Part shown: piece by piece, positions 8,366-18,145 of the stretch
Layout: each line of letters opens with the position of its first letter
Numbering within the stretch: the first letter of the stretch is position 1
Source: an uncultured Selenomonadales bacterium
Lineage (GTDB): Bacteria > Bacillota > Negativicutes > Selenomonadales > Selenomonadaceae
Assembly (NCBI GenBank): GCA_937901445.1
Contig: CALDHY010000042.1
Coordinates: 1-64,000, forward strand
Length of the DNA stretch: 64,000 nucleotides
Direction: 5' to 3'
Program-made: the position numbers and the translations under genes
The notes under the pieces: model-generated
Databases searched by the model: none
Seen by the model: the letters and a program-made list of their open reading frames with translations, nothing else
What the model was told of the DNA's origin: nothing

Positions 8366-8617
8366 TTGGATAAAAAACAACTCGAAAAGCTTGTAGCAGA
8401 AAAAATTGACGCCGCACTCAAGGCAAACGATACACCGAAAAAATTTTTCATCACTGAAAACGGGCGCGGCGTGGTTGACGGCGGCGACCTTTATAACGCG
8501 GTTTTGTCTGAAGTTTTAAACGTTGTAAAAATTGCGCTTGTTGATATTATTTCTGAAGTTAATGCAAAGCCTACTGAAAAAGTTCCTACAGTCAAAAATT
8601 CAACCGCTAAAAAATAA
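8366..8617 (+). CDS. Small hypothetical protein
   Basis: About 83 aa, charged, helical at both ends, no signal peptide, membrane segment or cysteine. Not recognised. The TTG at 8366 has GGGAG 10 nt upstream; a GTG at 8357 is in frame but only one base from the same GGGAG. It has its own promoter and is followed by a bidirectional terminator shared with htpG. The C-terminus is Lys/Thr/Pro-rich. Confidence 0.6.
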   Translation: MDKKQLEKLVAEKIDAALKANDTPKKFFITENGRGVVDGGDLYNAVLSEVLNVVKIALVDIISEVNAKPTEKVPTVKNSTAKK

Positions 8618-8630
8618 TTTTATTGAAACT

Positions 8631-8666
8631 AAAAAAGCCCGCCGAGTTTTTCAGCGGGTTATTTTT
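8631..8666. terminator. Bidirectional terminator between converging genes
   Basis: GCCCGC and GCGGGT arms (8637-8642 and 8654-8659) flanked by six A on the left and five T on the right, so it can end both the small plus-strand gene and htpG. Confidence 0.85.
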
Positions 8667-8683
8667 ATTGTTCAAAAAAATTT

Positions 8684-10585
8684 TTACTTAGCCATTAAAT
8701 CAGCTATTTTGTTTGCAACTTCAACGGGATTATCGGGCATAATTCCTTCAATCAAAAGTGCTTGCGTGTAAAGCAGTTGGCAGAAATTTTTAAATTCGTC
8801 AGTATCTTTGCCGAGCGCGTGCAAGCCGCTTAACTTTTTGAAAAGCGCGTGGTTAGGATTAACTTCCAAAATTCTTTGCGCTTTGAAAAACGGGTTATTC
8901 ATTGCGGCAAAAGTTTTTTCCATATTCAGTGAAGGACCATTAACGCCGGTTGCCAAACATACCGCGCCGCTTTTTAAGTGCGAAGTTAAACGAACTTCAG
9001 AAACTGCGCCGCCCAAAACTTCCTTGAAATCTTTTAATAAATCTTCGTTGGACTTTGCAAGCTCTTCGACTTCATTTTTAGTTTTTTTGGATTCTTCGTC
9101 GTCAAGTTCAAAGTCTTCACGGGTTACGGCTTGAAATTCTTTGTCGGCGTATTTTGCAAGCGATTCAATAGCAAATTCGTCAACGGGATCCAACAAATAC
9201 AAAACTTCAATTCCGCGTTCGCGCAGGAGTTCCATTTGCGGCATTTGTGAAATTGTGGCTTTATCTTTGCCGCTCGCGCAGTAGATTTTTGTTTGAGTTT
9301 CCGGCATACGCTCAACATATTCTGCAAGCGTCGAAAGTTTTTCCTGCGTCGAAGTTTCAAACATTAATAAATCTTTTAAATCGTCCTTAACTTTTTCATC
9401 GTAAATGTTATTGTAGACGCCAATTTTTAACGACTTGCCGTACTCTTGCCAAAATTCCTCGTAGCGGTCGCGTTCGTTTTTGAGAATTTTATTTAACTGC
9501 TTAAGAATATTTTTTTCTAACGCCTTGCCAATTTTTTTAACTTCGCGGCTCTGTTGCAAAAGTTCACGGGAAATATTTAAAGGTAAATCCGGCGAATCAA
9601 CCAAGCCCTTAATAAATCTTAAATAATCCGGCAGAAAATCTTTGCACTTTTCCATAATGAAAACGTGACGTGAATAAAGTTGCAAGCCCGCTTCATAATC
9701 CGAATAATATAAATTCAGCGCGGCGTGTTTAGGAATACATAAAAGCGCGGTGTATTCGGTTGTACCTTCCGCCTTTGTGTGGAAAATTTCAAGCGGCTTT
9801 TCCCATTCGTGGAATTGGTGCTTGAAAAATTCTTCATATTCTTCAGGTTTAATTTCAGATTTATTGCGCGTCCAGAGCGGCTGCATTGAATTAACCGTGC
9901 GAACTTCAACAGTTTCTTTATCGTCCTTATCCTTTACAAAAAAATTCATCTTAATTGGATAGCGGATAAAATCTGAATATTTTTTGACAAGATTTTCAAT
10001 TACAGCGGTGTTTGTGAAGTCAAAATCTTCACCGCCGCAAAATTCCTCTTTCAAGTGCAAAACAATAATTGTACCGCGTGAATCTTTTTCGCAGTCTTCA
10101 ATGGTATATTCGCCCACGCCGTCGCTGGTCCATTTAACGGCGGCAGTTTCGCCCGCTTTGCGCGTTATCAGTTCGACTTTGTCGGCAACGATGAACGCCG
10201 AATAAAAACCTACGCCGAATTGTCCAATTAATTCTTCGTCGAGTTTGCCTTCACTTTCATGAATTTTTTCAAGAAAAGCCTTTGTGCCGCTCTGTGCGAT
10301 TGTACCAATATTTGAAATGACTTCGCCGCGCGTCATACCAATGCCGTTATCTGAAATTGTAAGCGTTTTAGTTTCTTTGTCGGGGATTATAAAAATTTCG
10401 TATTCGTCTTCGCCTTCGAGAATATCCTTGTTAGTCAAAGATTCAAAGTGCAATTTGTCAATGGCGTCCGATGCATTTGAAATTAATTCGCGCAGAAAAA
10501 TTTCTTTGTTGGTGTAGATTGAATTAACAACCAAATCTAAAAGCCGTTTAGTTTCGGCTTGAAATTGTAAAGTTTCTGTTGACAT
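8684..10585 (-). CDS. htpG: Chaperone HtpG (Hsp90 family)
   Basis: 633 aa ATP-dependent cytosolic chaperone. The N-terminal GHKL ATPase domain has ELISNASDAIDKL, ISDNGIGMT and GQFGVGFYSAF. The middle domain has the catalytic-loop region SRELLQQSREVKKI, and the C-terminal dimerisation domain ends without the eukaryotic MEEVD, as in bacteria. ATG at 10585 follows GGAGG. Monocistronic. Confidence 0.98.
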   Translation of the reverse strand: MSTETLQFQAETKRLLDLVVNSIYTNKEIFLRELISNASDAIDKLHFESLTNKDILEGEDEYEIFIIPDKETKTLTISDNGIGMTRGEVISNIGTIAQSGTKAFLEKIHESEGKLDEELIGQFGVGFYSAFIVADKVELITRKAGETAAVKWTSDGVGEYTIEDCEKDSRGTIIVLHLKEEFCGGEDFDFTNTAVIENLVKKYSDFIRYPIKMNFFVKDKDDKETVEVRTVNSMQPLWTRNKSEIKPEEYEEFFKHQFHEWEKPLEIFHTKAEGTTEYTALLCIPKHAALNLYYSDYEAGLQLYSRHVFIMEKCKDFLPDYLRFIKGLVDSPDLPLNISRELLQQSREVKKIGKALEKNILKQLNKILKNERDRYEEFWQEYGKSLKIGVYNNIYDEKVKDDLKDLLMFETSTQEKLSTLAEYVERMPETQTKIYCASGKDKATISQMPQMELLRERGIEVLYLLDPVDEFAIESLAKYADKEFQAVTREDFELDDEESKKTKNEVEELAKSNEDLLKDFKEVLGGAVSEVRLTSHLKSGAVCLATGVNGPSLNMEKTFAAMNNPFFKAQRILEVNPNHALFKKLSGLHALGKDTDEFKNFCQLLYTQALLIEGIMPDNPVEVANKIADLMAK

Positions 10586-10876
10586 TAAAATTACCTCCCT
10601 TGTAGTGTTGTAGCCAAAAACTATTCAACTACCCCACTATCCAACTACCTTACTATTATAGCGTGCTTGTCAAATTTGCGCAGAATTGCCCTTAGAATCA
10701 TTTTTATTTTGTTTAGGTAAATTTATTCAAAGTTAAGTTAAACGTGCATTGTAGAGGCTGTCAGCCGCCTTAAAATCGACGTTAAAAAAATAAGGCTAAG
10801 GAAAAATCCCAGCCCTTCATTAAAGATTAAAGACTAAGGACTAAAGACTAGAGATTTTTTCCCCAGTCTCCAGCCT
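10586..10876. repeat. Intergenic block with octamer and heptamer repeat arrays
   Basis: About 290 nt without a gene. At 10620-10659 there is an 8-nt-period array (five units, ACTA at every eighth base). At about 10820-10891 there is a 7-nt-period array with purine-rich units on the left (CTAAGGA type) and pyrimidine-rich units on the right (TCTAACC type). A possible minus-strand terminator for the kinase gene (AAGGGCT..AGCCTT, then T7) sits at about 10785-10818. The right array runs over the stop codon of the kinase gene. Confidence 0.75.
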
Positions 10877-12910
10877 CTAACCCTTAGCTCCTATATATTC
10901 GTCAATAGTCGAAAGTAAATGTGCAATGTCAAAAGGCTTTGCAACGTGAAAATTCATACCGCTTTCAAGACTCATTTTTTTATCTTCCTCGCGGGCGTTT
11001 GCACTAAGGGCGATAATCGGCAAAATATTTGTATCTTCCCTGCCCAGCGCACGAATGGAGCGCGTTGCTTCGTAGCCGTTCATTACCGGCATTTGTATAT
11101 CCATCAAAATTAAATCGTAATACCAAATTGGGCGATTCTTTATAATTTCCACAGCGTCCGAGCCGTCGGGAACAGATTCAACCAAAAAGCCGGATTCAGT
11201 CAAAATTGTTTCAGCCAGCAGTCTATTAATTTCAATATCTTCAACAAGCAAAATTCTATGTTCGCCGGAACGTTTAGGCGTTGCAGATTCTTCAACCGTT
11301 TCATTTTGCGGGGTATGTTCAACGAGTTTCAAAGGCAAATCAACCGTGAAAGTGGAGCCTTCATCTTTCTTGCTTTTTACTGAAATGGAGCCGCCCATAA
11401 CGTCCAAAAGTTTTTTTGTGATTGAAAGTCCAAGCCCTGTACCAATATAACCGGTTTTCGTTGAAGTATGCTCGCGTTCAAAGGCAATGTACATTTTCTT
11501 CATAAAATCTTCAGTCATTCCAACGCCCGTATCAGAAATTGAAAATTGATAACGTGCATAGCCGGAATCTGAAATTTGTTTACGTTTTGCAGAAATTTTT
11601 ATTGTACCGCCGGAAGGCGTAAATTTTACGGCGTTGCTAAGCAAATTTCCCATAATTCGGCGAAATCTTAGCGCGTCAACAAAAACTTCGCCCGCCGGTA
11701 AATCCAATTCTTCCTCAAGGTTAATTTTCTTTTCGTCAATTTGCGGGCGGAACATATCAAGCACTGTATTAAGTTGTTCTGAAAGGTTGCACGGCTCGGA
11801 TTTAATTTCAAGCCTGCCGTAGTCAATGCGGCTCATTTCCAGTAAATCGTCAATCAGTGCGATTAAGTGGCGGTTAGCCTCGTCAACTTTTTTCAGATAA
11901 TTTTTCACGCGCGCCGAATCGTCCAAATGAAGTTTTGCAAGTTCGGTAAATCCCATAATTGCATTCATTGGCGTTCGTATATCGTGCGAAATGTTAAACA
12001 GGAATGAAGATTTAATTTCATTGGCGCGCTTTTCCCGCTCCAATTCCATTTCCATATTCATTTTTTTGGCAAGTTCACGGCGCGCTTGATTGAAATGCTC
12101 GGTTATGTTTCTATAACCCATTACAACGTGGCGGGTAAAATTTTCTTCATCAACGCGGGCAATGTACATTTCAACATAAGAAATTTTATCTTCAGCACTT
12201 TTGCAGCGAAAAGTTACGGTGTATGAAGATTCAACCTGCAGCCTTTCACGGACTCTTTCAACGGCAATTTCTTTAAGGTAAATTTCTTTGTCTTCCGGCA
12301 AAACGTAACGCTCGGCGTACAGCGGCAAAATTTTTTTCCAGCTAACTTTTTCTTTGTCGGTCAAGCCCAATTCTTGAGTAAGCCGCTTAAAATTTCCCGT
12401 TGACAAACGATAAGGGCGCATTGTACCTGTATCAAGATTCAAAAGATAAATCGAAGTAAAACCGATGCTTAATCCTTCGATAACTTTTTCGCGGCGTTGA
12501 CTTTCTTCCCGCGCCAAATGCATTTCCGTAATATCACGAATGAAAACGTAAAAAACATCGCCGTAATTTTTGGTATGAGTGAAACGCCCAAAATCATCAA
12601 CCCAGCGAATACCGCCGTCTTTGCGAATAATTCTGTATTCCACGTAGTCAATTTTTTTATCGTGCGTTGCAATTTGTTCCTTGATAGATTTTTGGACGGC
12701 GGGCAAATCGTCGGGGTGAACAATTCCTTGAAAGGTGTAGCCCGTCAACTTTTTAAATTCGTCAAGATTTTCACAGCCGAAAATTTCAAGCATTACGTCA
12801 TTTACATACAAAATTTTTTCAGTTTCATCTGCGCGATAAATGAAAAAGCCGCCGGGCATTCTTTCTGTTAAATGATCCAAAATTGGTAAATCAGATTCTA
12901 CAGCAACCAT
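10877..12910 (-). CDS. Cytosolic hybrid histidine kinase (PAS-PAS-HisKA-HATPase-REC)
   Basis: 677 aa without membrane segments. Order: PAS (about 15-135, ending in YVFIRDITEMH), a second PAS-like sensor (about 145-275), HisKA with phospho-His in NISHDIRTPMNAI (~310), HATPase_c with DTGVGM and GTGLGLSI, and a REC domain from ~545 (VEDIEINR, phospho-Asp in LILMDIQMPVMNG). Such kinases pass phosphate via an Hpt protein; a free Hpt is encoded at 47.4 kb. The last codons lie inside a heptamer repeat array. The signal is unknown. Confidence 0.93.
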   Translation of the reverse strand: MVAVESDLPILDHLTERMPGGFFIYRADETEKILYVNDVMLEIFGCENLDEFKKLTGYTFQGIVHPDDLPAVQKSIKEQIATHDKKIDYVEYRIIRKDGGIRWVDDFGRFTHTKNYGDVFYVFIRDITEMHLAREESQRREKVIEGLSIGFTSIYLLNLDTGTMRPYRLSTGNFKRLTQELGLTDKEKVSWKKILPLYAERYVLPEDKEIYLKEIAVERVRERLQVESSYTVTFRCKSAEDKISYVEMYIARVDEENFTRHVVMGYRNITEHFNQARRELAKKMNMEMELEREKRANEIKSSFLFNISHDIRTPMNAIMGFTELAKLHLDDSARVKNYLKKVDEANRHLIALIDDLLEMSRIDYGRLEIKSEPCNLSEQLNTVLDMFRPQIDEKKINLEEELDLPAGEVFVDALRFRRIMGNLLSNAVKFTPSGGTIKISAKRKQISDSGYARYQFSISDTGVGMTEDFMKKMYIAFEREHTSTKTGYIGTGLGLSITKKLLDVMGGSISVKSKKDEGSTFTVDLPLKLVEHTPQNETVEESATPKRSGEHRILLVEDIEINRLLAETILTESGFLVESVPDGSDAVEIIKNRPIWYYDLILMDIQMPVMNGYEATRSIRALGREDTNILPIIALSANAREEDKKMSLESGMNFHVAKPFDIAHLLSTIDEYIGAKG

Positions 12911-12930
12911 TTAATTCGCTCCCTGTTTAG

Positions 12931-12999
12931 GTGTCAGGTGTTAGGGATTAGGGATTAGAAAATTTTCACCTAAAACCTAACGCCTAACACCTAGAACCT
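12931..12999. repeat. Two-armed heptamer repeat between kinase and leuS
   Basis: Four purine-rich 7-mers (GTGTCAG, GTGTTAG, GGATTAG, GGATTAG), a short A/T loop, then five pyrimidine-rich 7-mers (CACCTAA, AACCTAA, CGCCTAA, CACCTAG, AACCTAC). The arms are largely complementary, so RNA from here would fold into a long imperfect hairpin. Confidence 0.85.
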
Positions 13000-15466
13000 A
13001 CTTAACTACAATGTTAATCAGCTTGTTAGGCACGGCAACAATTTTAACAATTTTCTTATCGCCAATTAAATTTTGAACGCGCGGCAAGGTCGGAGCAATT
13101 TTTTCAAGTTCAACTTTGCTTAAATTTGTTGCAACGGTAACATGTTCACGAACTTTGCCGTTAATCTGTACAACAATTTCAACCGTATCTTCAGCAATGG
13201 CGGCTTCGTCAAATTTCGCCCAATTTTGTTTGTGAACGTCGCCTTCAAAAAAGTTGCTCCACAATTCGGCGGAAATGTGCGGTACGAACGGCGCAAGCAT
13301 TATCAAAAGATTTTTGGCAAATTCTCGCGCAAGGTTAGGATTAATTTCCTTGTCTTGGAAAATGTGCGCGGCGTTTACAAGTTCCATAAGCGCACTAATC
13401 GCCGTGTTAAATGCAAAGCGGTCGTGTAAATCCTCTGTAACTTTTTTTATAGTTTTGTGAAGGACGCGGCGTAAAGATTTTTCTTCGTCAGTCAAAGTTG
13501 CAGCGTCATAATTTTCTGCGCCGGCTTTAATTGCGTTTTCAAAAATCCCCAAAATACGCCAAACTCTGTTCAAAAATCTGAAAGAGCCCTCAACGCCTTG
13601 ATCGCTCCAGTCTAAATCACGTTCAACCGGCGCGGCAAAAAGTATAAAGAGGCGGGCAGTATCTGCGCCGTATTTTTCGATAATTTCTTCAGGCGATACA
13701 ACATTTCCCAAAGACTTTGACATTTTCGCGCCGTCTTTGATAACCATTCCTTGAGTAAGCAAATTTGTAAATGGCTCGTCATAGTCCAACATTTCGGCGT
13801 CGCGCAGAACTTTTGTAAAAAATCTTGAGTACAGCAAATGTAAAATTGCGTGTTCAATTCCGCCTATGTACTGGTCAACCGGACTCCAATAATTTACAGT
13901 TTCACGTTCAAAAGGTTTTTCGGTATTGTGCGGGTCGGTGTATCTTAAATAGTACCAACTTGAACAAATGAAAGTATCCATTGTATCAGTTTCACGCCGC
14001 GCCTTGCCGCCACATTTCGGGCAGGTACAATCGTTAAACTTTTTGCTTGTTGAAAGCGGACTAAGTGCGCCCTGTTTAAATTCCACGTCGTCAGGCAGTA
14101 AAACCGGTAAATCTTTTTCGGGTACTAAAACTTCACCGCACTTGTCGCAGTAGATAACTGGAATTGGCGCGCCCCAATATCTTTGACGAGAAATTAACCA
14201 GTCGCGCAGTTTGTAATTAACTTTGCGCGTACCGATTTTTTTATTTTCGAGCCAGTCGATAATTGCGCCCTTTGCCTTTTCGTTTTGCATACCGTTAAAT
14301 TCGCCGGAATTAATCATTACGCCGGGCTCAATGTAAGCGTTATCCATTTCAGAAAGTTTCAACGGTGCGGCGGGATTGTCGATAACCAAAATTTTTTCAA
14401 GATTATATTTTGTGGCAAACATCCAGTCTCTTTCGTCGTGCGTAGGAACGCCCATAACCGCGCCTGTGCCGTATTCAAACAAAACGTAATTTGTTATCCA
14501 AATTGGAACTTTGCGACCGTTGACGGGATTAACGCAATAAACGCCGGTAAAAATTCCTTTCTTTTCGGATTCACTGGACGTGCGCTCCATATCGCTCATA
14601 TTGCGCGTAGTTTTGATAAATTCCCTAATTTCTTTTTCGTTAGGTTGACCTTTGATTAATTTTTCAATCAGCGGGTGTTCGACTGCCAACGCCATAAAAG
14701 TTATACCAAAAATTGTGTCGGGGCGGGTGGTGTAGACTGAAATTTTTTCGTCAAAGTCAACAACTTGCAAAGAAAATTCTGCGCCTTCACTGCGCCCAAT
14801 CCAATTTTCCTGCATAGTTTTAACGCGACCGGGCCAGCCCTGCAATTTTTCTAAATCCTTCAAAAGTTCGTCGGCGTAGTCGGTAATTTTGAAAAACCAT
14901 TGCGCCAAATTCTTTTTATGTACTTCATGATCGCAACGCCAGCATTTGCCGTCGATAACTTGTTCATTCGCCAAAACTGTACCGCAAGTATCGCACCAAT
15001 TGACGGACGCTTCTTTCTTGTAAGCAAGCCCGCGCTTGTAGAAAAGTTCAAAAAGCCACTGCGTCCAGCGGTAATAATCTGCGCGACAAGTTTCAACTTC
15101 CCTGCTCCAATCGTAGGCAAGCCCCATTTGTTTTTGTTGACGAATCATATTTTTAATATTTTTGAAAGTCCAATCGCCGGGTTTAACGCCGTGAGAAATT
15201 GCCGCGTTTTCAGCCGGCATACCGAAGGCATCAAAGCCCATTGGATGAAGTACGTTAAAGCCAGCCATTTTGCGATAACGCGCCACAACATCGCCGATTG
15301 AATAATTTCTTACGTGACCCATGTGCAAATTGCCGCTAGGGTACGGGAACATTTCCAGCGCGTAATATTTCGGCTTGGAATTGTCAATTTCAGTTTTGTA
15401 ATAATCAGGGTTGTCCCAAATTTTTTGCCATTTCGGCTCTATTTCACGCGGATTATATTTTTCCAA
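12998..15466 (-). CDS. leuS: Leucyl-tRNA synthetase
   Basis: 822 aa class I synthetase that charges tRNA-Leu. Seen: [11 protein letters not shown] (HIGH motif, near residue 45), two zinc-type CxxC clusters (CDTCGTV..CWRC), the CP1 editing domain with TTRPDT, and KMSKS near residue 625. TTG start at 15466 with AGGGGG upstream. No T-box leader is visible, only a plain strong promoter. Followed by a heptamer repeat and the hybrid kinase gene. Confidence 0.98.
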   Translation of the reverse strand: MEKYNPREIEPKWQKIWDNPDYYKTEIDNSKPKYYALEMFPYPSGNLHMGHVRNYSIGDVVARYRKMAGFNVLHPMGFDAFGMPAENAAISHGVKPGDWTFKNIKNMIRQQKQMGLAYDWSREVETCRADYYRWTQWLFELFYKRGLAYKKEASVNWCDTCGTVLANEQVIDGKCWRCDHEVHKKNLAQWFFKITDYADELLKDLEKLQGWPGRVKTMQENWIGRSEGAEFSLQVVDFDEKISVYTTRPDTIFGITFMALAVEHPLIEKLIKGQPNEKEIREFIKTTRNMSDMERTSSESEKKGIFTGVYCVNPVNGRKVPIWITNYVLFEYGTGAVMGVPTHDERDWMFATKYNLEKILVIDNPAAPLKLSEMDNAYIEPGVMINSGEFNGMQNEKAKGAIIDWLENKKIGTRKVNYKLRDWLISRQRYWGAPIPVIYCDKCGEVLVPEKDLPVLLPDDVEFKQGALSPLSTSKKFNDCTCPKCGGKARRETDTMDTFICSSWYYLRYTDPHNTEKPFERETVNYWSPVDQYIGGIEHAILHLLYSRFFTKVLRDAEMLDYDEPFTNLLTQGMVIKDGAKMSKSLGNVVSPEEIIEKYGADTARLFILFAAPVERDLDWSDQGVEGSFRFLNRVWRILGIFENAIKAGAENYDAATLTDEEKSLRRVLHKTIKKVTEDLHDRFAFNTAISALMELVNAAHIFQDKEINPNLAREFAKNLLIMLAPFVPHISAELWSNFFEGDVHKQNWAKFDEAAIAEDTVEIVVQINGKVREHVTVATNLSKVELEKIAPTLPRVQNLIGDKKIVKIVAVPNKLINIVVK

Positions 15467-15500
15467 TCAAAATTACCCCCTGCTAATTTCAAGTTAAAAA

Positions 15501-15529
15501 ATTATAATTACTTAACTTGAAAAAGTCAA
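15501..15529 (-). promoter_or_regulatory. leuS promoter
   Basis: Minus-strand TTGACT (15529-15524), 17-nt spacer, TATAAT (15506-15501). An inverted repeat (TCAAGTTAA / TTAACTTGA) overlaps the -10 and start region and could be an operator or a short hairpin. Confidence 0.85.
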
Positions 15530-15562
15530 TGAAACACAAGGGGCGTCAAACTTTATATACTT

Positions 15563-16714
15563 TCAAAGAAATTTTCTGGCCGCGCCAATCAAGTACAATG
15601 AACCGGCAATAATTTTAATTTCGGCGTTTGTATTTTTTAAAAGTTGTACGGCGTCAGGAATATTTTCAACGGCAGTATTTTTTATACCGCGTGCAGATAA
15701 AGTTTCGCACAAAATTTTTGTACCGGCGGCGCGTTCAGAATTGGGCGGCGTCACAATTACAAAATCATCTGCCCTAAATAAAACTTCAATCATCTTTGAA
15801 AAGTTTTTATCTGCAAGCGCGCCGAAAATCCAAAGTCTTTTACCGTGCGGAAAAATTTTATCTAAACTTTCACGAAGAGCCGCCGCGCCGTGCGGATTGT
15901 GCGCGCCGTCAACTATTACGCCGTTTATAAGTTCAAAACGCCCTGCCCATTGAACATTTTCTAAGCCGACAAAAATTTTTTCGTCAGCAATATTTAAAAC
16001 TTTAGCCGCTTGAATCGCTATAGCCGCGTTAAACTTTTGATATTCGCCCAAAAGATTTATTTTGACTTCGGCAGGTTTATTGACTTCGTACAGCGCGGAG
16101 TTATTTTTTTTGGCAACTTCACGAATAATTTTAAGCGGCGCGCCGGTTGCGCCCGTAACAACGGGAACATTCGGCTTGATAATCCCCGCCTTGTTGCGCG
16201 CAATATTTTCTAAATCGCCCAAAATATTTTCGTGTTCAAGTGCAACATTTGTAATAATGGAAATTTCCGGCGTGATAACGTTGGTTGAATCCCACGTGCC
16301 GCCGAGTCCGACTTCAATAATCGCAATGTCAACTTTTTGCCTTGAAAAATATTCGTAGGCGGCGGCTGTCAAAGTTTCAAAATGTGTAGCCTCAACGCCG
16401 CAATTTTTTACCGTCTCAATCATTGCCGCAAAATCTTTTTCAGAAATATTTTCGCCGTTGATACTGATTCTTTCACAGTAACTTTCAAGATGCGGGGAAG
16501 TGAACAAGCCGACTTTGCGCCCGTCGAGTTTCAAAATTTCGGCAAGCATCGCACAAACAGAGCCTTTGCCGTTGGTGCCGGTAACGTGAATTGTCTTGTA
16601 ATTATTTTGCGGGAAATTTAATTTTTCCATCAACAAATTTATTCTTTCAAGCCCGTGCTTAATTCCAAAAATGCTCAAATGTTCAAGATATTTTAAAGCG
16701 TCATCGTAATTCAT
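15563..16714 (-). CDS. folC: Bifunctional folylpolyglutamate/dihydrofolate synthase
   Basis: 383 aa Mur-ligase-family enzyme that adds glutamate to folates. The P-loop TGTNGKGS (near residue 45), the LTSPHL motif and the VDGAHNPHG motif in the C-terminal half are intact. Its ATG overlaps the trpA stop by four bases (ATGA), so it is translationally coupled to trpA. Length is at the short end for FolC but all motifs are present. Confidence 0.94.
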   Translation of the reverse strand: MNYDDALKYLEHLSIFGIKHGLERINLLMEKLNFPQNNYKTIHVTGTNGKGSVCAMLAEILKLDGRKVGLFTSPHLESYCERISINGENISEKDFAAMIETVKNCGVEATHFETLTAAAYEYFSRQKVDIAIIEVGLGGTWDSTNVITPEISIITNVALEHENILGDLENIARNKAGIIKPNVPVVTGATGAPLKIIREVAKKNNSALYEVNKPAEVKINLLGEYQKFNAAIAIQAAKVLNIADEKIFVGLENVQWAGRFELINGVIVDGAHNPHGAAALRESLDKIFPHGKRLWIFGALADKNFSKMIEVLFRADDFVIVTPPNSERAAGTKILCETLSARGIKNTAVENIPDAVQLLKNTNAEIKIIAGSLYLIGAARKFL

Positions 16715-17481
16715 TTTATAGCGTCCTTCATAGTTTTAACAAATTCGCCAACATAGGGCGCGGCGTCATTGCCGTACTTTGTAATGATTTTAATTATTGC
16801 CGAGCCTACTATTACGCCGTCAGCAAGCGTTGACATATTTTTAGCTTGTTCGGGCGTCGAAATTCCAAAACCAATAGCGCAGGGAATTTTTGTATCTTCA
16901 CGGACAATTTTAATCATTGGTGCAAGATTGGTTGTAATTTCTGCGCGAGTACCGGTTACGCCCAAACTTGAAACAATGTACAGAAAACCTTCAGCCTCAC
17001 TTGAAATTTTGGCAATTCGATTTTCTGAAGTCGGCGCAATCATACTGATTAAATCGACGCCGTATTTTTTACACAGCGGCAGAAATTCATTTTTTTCTTC
17101 AAAAGGTACGTCCGGCAAAATTATCCCCTGTATACCGATTGTCGCGCAGGTTGAAATAAATTTTTCTGCGCCGTAACCGAAAACTACATTGGCATAAGTC
17201 ATAAAAACAAGCGGTATTGAAATTTCCTCGCGCAGATTTTTTACAAACTCAAAAACTTTTTCGGTTGTAACGCCGCCCTGCAATGCTTTTAAATTAGCCT
17301 CTTGAATCACTACGCCTTCAGCCGTCGGATCTGAAAAAGGTATTCCCAGCTCAATTAAATCTGCGCCGTTTTCTACAACCGCACGCACGCAAGCCGCCGT
17401 TACTTCCAAATTCGGATAGCCGCAAGTTATGAACGGGATAAAAGCCTTGCCCTGCGCGAAGGCGTTTTTTATTTTATTCAT
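16711..17481 (-). CDS. trpA: Tryptophan synthase alpha chain
   Basis: 256 aa TIM barrel that cleaves indole-3-glycerol phosphate. Catalytic Glu in DLIELGIPFSDP and Asp in PDVPFEE are present, with GFGIS near the C-terminus (phosphate binding). It is separated from trpB by the plus-strand aldo/keto reductase and by the TetR gene, and starts one base after the TetR stop. Its expression may therefore depend on the TetR promoter rather than on the trp T-box. Confidence 0.97.
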   Translation of the reverse strand: MNKIKNAFAQGKAFIPFITCGYPNLEVTAACVRAVVENGADLIELGIPFSDPTAEGVVIQEANLKALQGGVTTEKVFEFVKNLREEISIPLVFMTYANVVFGYGAEKFISTCATIGIQGIILPDVPFEEKNEFLPLCKKYGVDLISMIAPTSENRIAKISSEAEGFLYIVSSLGVTGTRAEITTNLAPMIKIVREDTKIPCAIGFGISTPEQAKNMSTLADGVIVGSAIIKIITKYGNDAAPYVGEFVKTMKDAIK

Positions 17482-18066
17482 TTAAATTCGCTCCTTTGCA
17501 ATTTCGGTTACAACGCCCGCCGTCAGGACGTTGCCAATTATTTTTGATATTTCCTCAAGATTTATATCACGGTTGTTATCAATCCAACAAATTAACGCAG
17601 ATAAAACCGTTTGAAAATAAATTTCTGTCAGATATTTTGACTTTGGATTTTCCGGCGGCAAGTTGAAAGTTTGCATAAATATCGGCGAAATTTCCTGTAT
17701 CAATCTTTGTGTAAAACGCTGTCGATTATTTGAATTGAAAAGTACCTCGAAGTAAGACGCCTTATCATTTTGAATTTTTGTAAACGCCTGCAAAAATGTT
17801 TCTTCAAAATTTGACGGCGAAATATTTTTTTGAAAATTTTCTTTAACCTGCGCGATGACGATATTTTCAACGTATTCTAAAATATCGTAAACGTCCAAAA
17901 AGTATTTGTAAAAAGTTCCGCGATTATAACCGGCTTTTTCGCAAATTGCATAAATTGTAATTTTCTGTACCGGCTTTTTCTTCAGCAGAATGCAAAAAGC
18001 GTCTACTAAATTTTGCCGCGTTACGGCTGTAGCTTCAGGATTTTTTTTCATAGTTGTTTTTTCCAC
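17482..18066 (-). CDS. TetR-family transcriptional regulator
   Basis: About 190 aa. The N-terminal HTH has the TetR pattern (KITIYAICEKAGYNRGTFYKYF, residues ~35-57); the rest is a helical ligand domain. Start is uncertain: GTG at 18066 or ATG at 18051, neither with a strong ribosome binding site. Divergent from the aldo/keto reductase with 80-95 nt between them, the usual layout for a repressor and its target. It abuts trpA (next codon), which is unusual. Confidence 0.85.
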   Translation of the reverse strand: MEKTTMKKNPEATAVTRQNLVDAFCILLKKKPVQKITIYAICEKAGYNRGTFYKYFLDVYDILEYVENIVIAQVKENFQKNISPSNFEETFLQAFTKIQNDKASYFEVLFNSNNRQRFTQRLIQEISPIFMQTFNLPPENPKSKYLTEIYFQTVLSALICWIDNNRDINLEEISKIIGNVLTAGVVTEIAKERI

Positions 18067-18145
18067 ATTTCAATTAAATTTGTTCGTTGAAATTTTATTA
18101 TTGAAAATTATAATACAGACAGTCAATAAACATGAGGTGTTGCAA
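18067..18145. promoter_or_regulatory. Divergent promoters of TetR and aldo/keto reductase
   Basis: Plus strand: TTGAAA, 16-nt spacer, TATAAT just upstream of 18120. Minus strand: TTGACT (18126-18121) with an AATAAT about 18 nt on. The two overlap, so one bound repressor could shut both. No clear palindromic operator was found by eye. Confidence 0.6.

Noticed and set aside
8223..8417. Minus-strand open frame over tRNA-Ser and the terminator
   Set aside because: It overlaps a clear tRNA gene and a plus-strand gene; no start signals.
12998..15562. T-box leader upstream of leuS or valS
   Set aside because: No AGGGTGGNACCGCG core or matching terminator-antiterminator; both have short ordinary upstream regions.
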